From contig NZ_LMHJ01000003.1 of the NCBI RefSeq assembly GCF_001427795.1, positions 6,997-70,996 on the forward strand: DNA of 64,000 bases, in the 5' to 3' direction. This DNA is from Nocardioides sp. Root682 (GTDB lineage: Bacteria; Actinomycetota; Actinomycetes; Propionibacteriales; Nocardioidaceae). Positions 61,291 through 64,000 of this stretch are shown here, piece by piece. The position numbers and the translations under genes are program-made. How positions within the stretch are numbered: the stretch's first letter is position 1; each line of letters opens with the position of its first letter. The notes beneath the pieces were generated by a model. The model searched no databases. It had not been told where the DNA came from and saw nothing but the letters and a program-made list of their open reading frames with translations.

Positions 61291-64000
61291 TTGGCCGCGC
61301 GCACCACCCCCGGTAAGTCCCGCATCTCTTTCGCGAAGATCTCGGAGCCGCTGGCACTTCCGCAGCTTCTTTCTTTGCAGACCGACAGCTTCGACTGGCT
61401 GATCGGCAACGAGGCCCACAAGGCTCGGATCGAGGCCCGCCGTGCAGGCGGCGTGGACGCCTCCGACAAGTCTGGACTCGAGGAGATCTTCGAGGAGATC
61501 TCCCCGATCGAGGACTTCTCCGAGACGATGTCCCTCTCATTCGAGAACCCGGTCTTCTACGACCCCAAGTACACGGTCGACGAGTGCAAGGAGAAGGACC
61601 TCACCTACTCCGCTCCGCTCTACGTCTCCGCCGAGTTCACCAACAACGAGACCGGTGAGATCAAGGGCCAGACGGTCTTCATGGGCGACTTCCCGCTCAT
61701 GACGCCCAAGGGCACCTTCGTCATCAACGGCACCGAGCGCGTCGTCGTGTCGCAGCTCGTGCGTTCGCCCGGTGTCTACTTCGAGCGCACGGCCGACAAG
61801 ACGTCCGACAAGGACATCTACACCGCCAAGCTCATCCCGAGCCGTGGTGCCTGGCTCGAGTTCGAGATCGACAAGCGCGACATGGTCGGCGTCCGCCTCG
61901 ACCGCAAGCGCAAGCAGAACGTCACCGTTCTCCTCAAGGCCCTCCAGGCCGTTGCCGAGGACACCGGCGAGGAGTACGACTACGAGGCCGTCATGGCCGA
62001 CCTGCGTACCTTCGAGTCGATCCAGCTGACCGAGGAGAAGGACAACACGTCCGGACCCGACGACGCGCTGCTCGACATCTACCGCAAGCTCCGTCCCGGC
62101 GAACCGCCGACGCGTGAGGCTGCGCTGACGCTGTTGAAGAACTACTACTTCAACCCCAAGCGTTACGACCTGGCGAAGGTTGGTCGCTACAAGATCAACA
62201 AGAAGCTGGGCCAGGAGCTGGCGTTCGACCAGCAGACGATGACGATCTCCGACATGGTCGCGACGATCCGCTACATCGTGGCGCTGCACGACGGTCGCGC
62301 CGACATGGCGTCGGCCCAGGGCACGCTCGAGATCAGCTCCGACGACATCGACCACTTCGGCAACCGCCGCATGCGCACCGTGGGCGAGCTGATCCAGAAC
62401 CAGCTCCGCACCGGTCTGGCGCGCATGGAGCGTGTGGTCCGCGAGCGGATGACGACCCAGGACGTGGAGGCCATCACGCCTCAGTCGCTGATCAACATCC
62501 GTCCTGTGGTTGCGGCGCTGAAGGAGTTCTTCGGAACCTCGCAGCTCTCGCAGTTCATGGACCAGACCAACCCGATCGCGGGCCTGACGCACAAGCGTCG
62601 CCTGTCCGCGCTCGGCCCGGGTGGTCTGTCCCGTGACCGCGCCGGCATGGAGGTCCGTGACGTCCACCCGTCGCACTACGGCCGCATGTGCCCGATCGAG
62701 ACCCCGGAAGGCCCGAACATCGGCCTGATCGGTTCGCTGGCCTCCTACGGACGGATCAACCCGTTCGGCTTCGTGGAGACGCCGTACCGCAAGGTCGAGA
62801 ACGGCAAGGTCACCGACAAGATCGACTACCTCACCGCCGACGACGAGGACCGTTACGTCATCGCGCAGGCCAACGCCGGGCTCGACAAGAACAACCGGTT
62901 CGCCGAGGCACGCGTGCTGGTCCGTCAGCGCCGTGGTGAGGTCTCCGAGGTCCTGGCCGACGACGTCGACTACATGGACGTCTCGCCTCGCCAGATGGTG
63001 TCGGTCGCCACGGCGCTGATCCCGTTCCTCGAGCACGACGACGCGAACCGTGCGCTCATGGGCGCCAACATGCAGCGTCAGGCCGTTCCGCTGATCCGCA
63101 GCGACAGCCCGATCGTCGGCACCGGCATCGAGTTCCGTGCCGCTGTGGACGCCGGCGATGTCGTCGTCGCCACCGCGGCCGGTGTCGTGAAGTCGGTCTC
63201 GGCCGACCTCATCGAGTCCATGAACGACGACGGCTCGTACTCGTCGTACCGCCTCGCGAAGTTCAAGCGCTCCAACCAGGGCACCTGCATCAACCAGCGC
63301 CCGATCGTCGAGGTGGGCGACCGCCTCGAGGTCGGCTCGCCGATCGCTGACGGTCCCTGCACGGACAACGCGGAGATGGCCCTCGGTACCAACCTGCTCG
63401 TGGCGTTCATGCCGTGGGAAGGCCACAACTACGAGGACGCGATCATCCTCAGCCAGCGCCTGGTGCAGGAAGACGTCCTCACCTCGATCCACATCGAGGA
63501 GCACGAGGTCGACGCCCGCGACACCAAGCTCGGGCCGGAGGAGATCACCCGCGACATCCCCAACATCAGCGAGGAAATGCTTGCTGACCTCGACGAGCGG
63601 GGCATCATCCGCATCGGCGCCGAGGTCCGCGACGGCGACCTCCTGGTCGGCAAGGTCACGCCCAAGGGCGAGACCGAGCTGACGCCGGAGGAGCGGCTGC
63701 TCCGCGCGATCTTCGGTGAGAAGGCGCGCGAGGTCCGCGACACCTCGATGAAGGTTCCGCACGGCGAGACCGGCACGGTCATCGGCGTCCGGGTGTTCGA
63801 CCGTGAAGAGGGCGACGAGCTGCCGCCGGGCGTCAACCAGCTGGTTCGGGTCTACGTCGCGCAGAAGCGCAAGATCTCGGTGGGTGACAAGCTCGCCGGC
63901 CGTCACGGCAACAAGGGTGTCATCGCGAAGATCCTGCCGATCGAGGACATGCCGTTCATGGAGGACGGCACCCCGGTCGACGTCGTGCTGAACCCCCTCG
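61291..64000 (+). CDS. rpoB: RNA polymerase subunit beta (3' truncated by window edge)
   Basis: 903 complete codons are visible. The TTG at 61291 has AAGGA 6 bases upstream and opens [16 protein letters not shown], the actinobacterial RpoB start. The rifampicin region is intact: [29 protein letters not shown], with the Ser, His and Asp positions of sensitive enzymes; then [18 protein letters not shown]. The frame continues to the window edge. The ORF lacks an in-window stop, so it does not appear as a closed frame. Confidence 0.97.
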   Translation, partial: MAARTTPGKSRISFAKISEPLALPQLLSLQTDSFDWLIGNEAHKARIEARRAGGVDASDKSGLEEIFEEISPIEDFSETMSLSFENPVFYDPKYTVDECKEKDLTYSAPLYVSAEFTNNETGEIKGQTVFMGDFPLMTPKGTFVINGTERVVVSQLVRSPGVYFERTADKTSDKDIYTAKLIPSRGAWLEFEIDKRDMVGVRLDRKRKQNVTVLLKALQAVAEDTGEEYDYEAVMADLRTFESIQLTEEKDNTSGPDDALLDIYRKLRPGEPPTREAALTLLKNYYFNPKRYDLAKVGRYKINKKLGQELAFDQQTMTISDMVATIRYIVALHDGRADMASAQGTLEISSDDIDHFGNRRMRTVGELIQNQLRTGLARMERVVRERMTTQDVEAITPQSLINIRPVVAALKEFFGTSQLSQFMDQTNPIAGLTHKRRLSALGPGGLSRDRAGMEVRDVHPSHYGRMCPIETPEGPNIGLIGSLASYGRINPFGFVETPYRKVENGKVTDKIDYLTADDEDRYVIAQANAGLDKNNRFAEARVLVRQRRGEVSEVLADDVDYMDVSPRQMVSVATALIPFLEHDDANRALMGANMQRQAVPLIRSDSPIVGTGIEFRAAVDAGDVVVATAAGVVKSVSADLIESMNDDGSYSSYRLAKFKRSNQGTCINQRPIVEVGDRLEVGSPIADGPCTDNAEMALGTNLLVAFMPWEGHNYEDAIILSQRLVQEDVLTSIHIEEHEVDARDTKLGPEEITRDIPNISEEMLADLDERGIIRIGAEVRDGDLLVGKVTPKGETELTPEERLLRAIFGEKAREVRDTSMKVPHGETGTVIGVRVFDREEGDELPPGVNQLVRVYVAQKRKISVGDKLAGRHGNKGVIAKILPIEDMPFMEDGTPVDVVLNPL

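Noticed and set aside
62541..62640. Possible rifampicin-resistance change in rpoB
   Set aside because: The region reads as a normal sensitive-type sequence; Ile after Asn-Pro is a natural variant, not a known resistance position by itself.
1..64000. CRISPR array, prophage, transposon or integron
   Set aside because: No regularly spaced repeats, transposase, integrase or terminal inverted repeats were seen on either strand.

Overview
The window is a high-GC (about 70% by eye), gene-dense chromosomal segment of an actinobacterium. Evidence for this includes GTG and TTG starts, GTGA/ATGA/TTGA stop-start overlaps, two F420-dependent enzyme families, KorAB, a full mce operon, and the conserved order rpmG-hadA-hadB ... 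tRNA-Trp-secE-nusG-rplK-rplA ... rplJ-rplL ... rpoB. The overall style suggests a Nocardioides-like member of the Propionibacteriales, but that placement is inference. I see no insertion sequence, prophage, CRISPR array or plasmid feature.

Layout. 1-3600: the end of nuoN, a polyprenyl diphosphate synthase (together suggesting menaquinone respiration), a flavin reductase and a small secreted protein. 3635-6726: korA-korB on the minus strand. 7070-10786: a sulfate ABC importer. 10808-19519: mixed genes, including a FAD-NAD(P)/TPR fusion protein, a lytic transglycosylase, a FAD/Rieske oxidoreductase, an LLM-class F420 enzyme, topoisomerase IB and YajQ. 19650-23484: tRNA-Tyr, two tandem secreted paralogs with duplicated leaders, DoxX and a two-unit secreted protein. 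23640-31435: an S66 peptidase, then a minus-strand iron operon in which an adenylation-carrier-acyltransferase fusion is coupled to fbpABC behind a DtxR/IdeR-like box, then a Ddn-like protein. 31524-39652: RDD protein, MptB-like mannosyltransferase, ene-reductase, GT4, pirin-cidA-lrgB and an amidase. 39716-49320: three tRNAs and the ribosomal/transcription block, with murB, adenosine deaminase and an aminotransferase interspersed. 49590-61026: a complete mce lipid-import operon (mceG-yrbEA-yrbEB-mceA to mceF plus two Mce-associated proteins). 61291-end: the start of rpoB.

The most interesting parts are: (1) the one-polypeptide adenylation/carrier/AT3 enzyme overlapping fbpA under an iron-type operator; (2) an Mce-associated protein with a J-like domain lacking HPD; (3) a full mce operon at the rplL-rpoB position where mycobacteria keep only the mkl/mceG ATPase, preceded by tandem dyad repeats; (4) the FAD-TPR fusion; (5) the tandem secreted paralogs with repeated leader hairpins; and (6) repeated leaderless promoter architecture, with TAnnnT placed 6-7 bases before the start codon.
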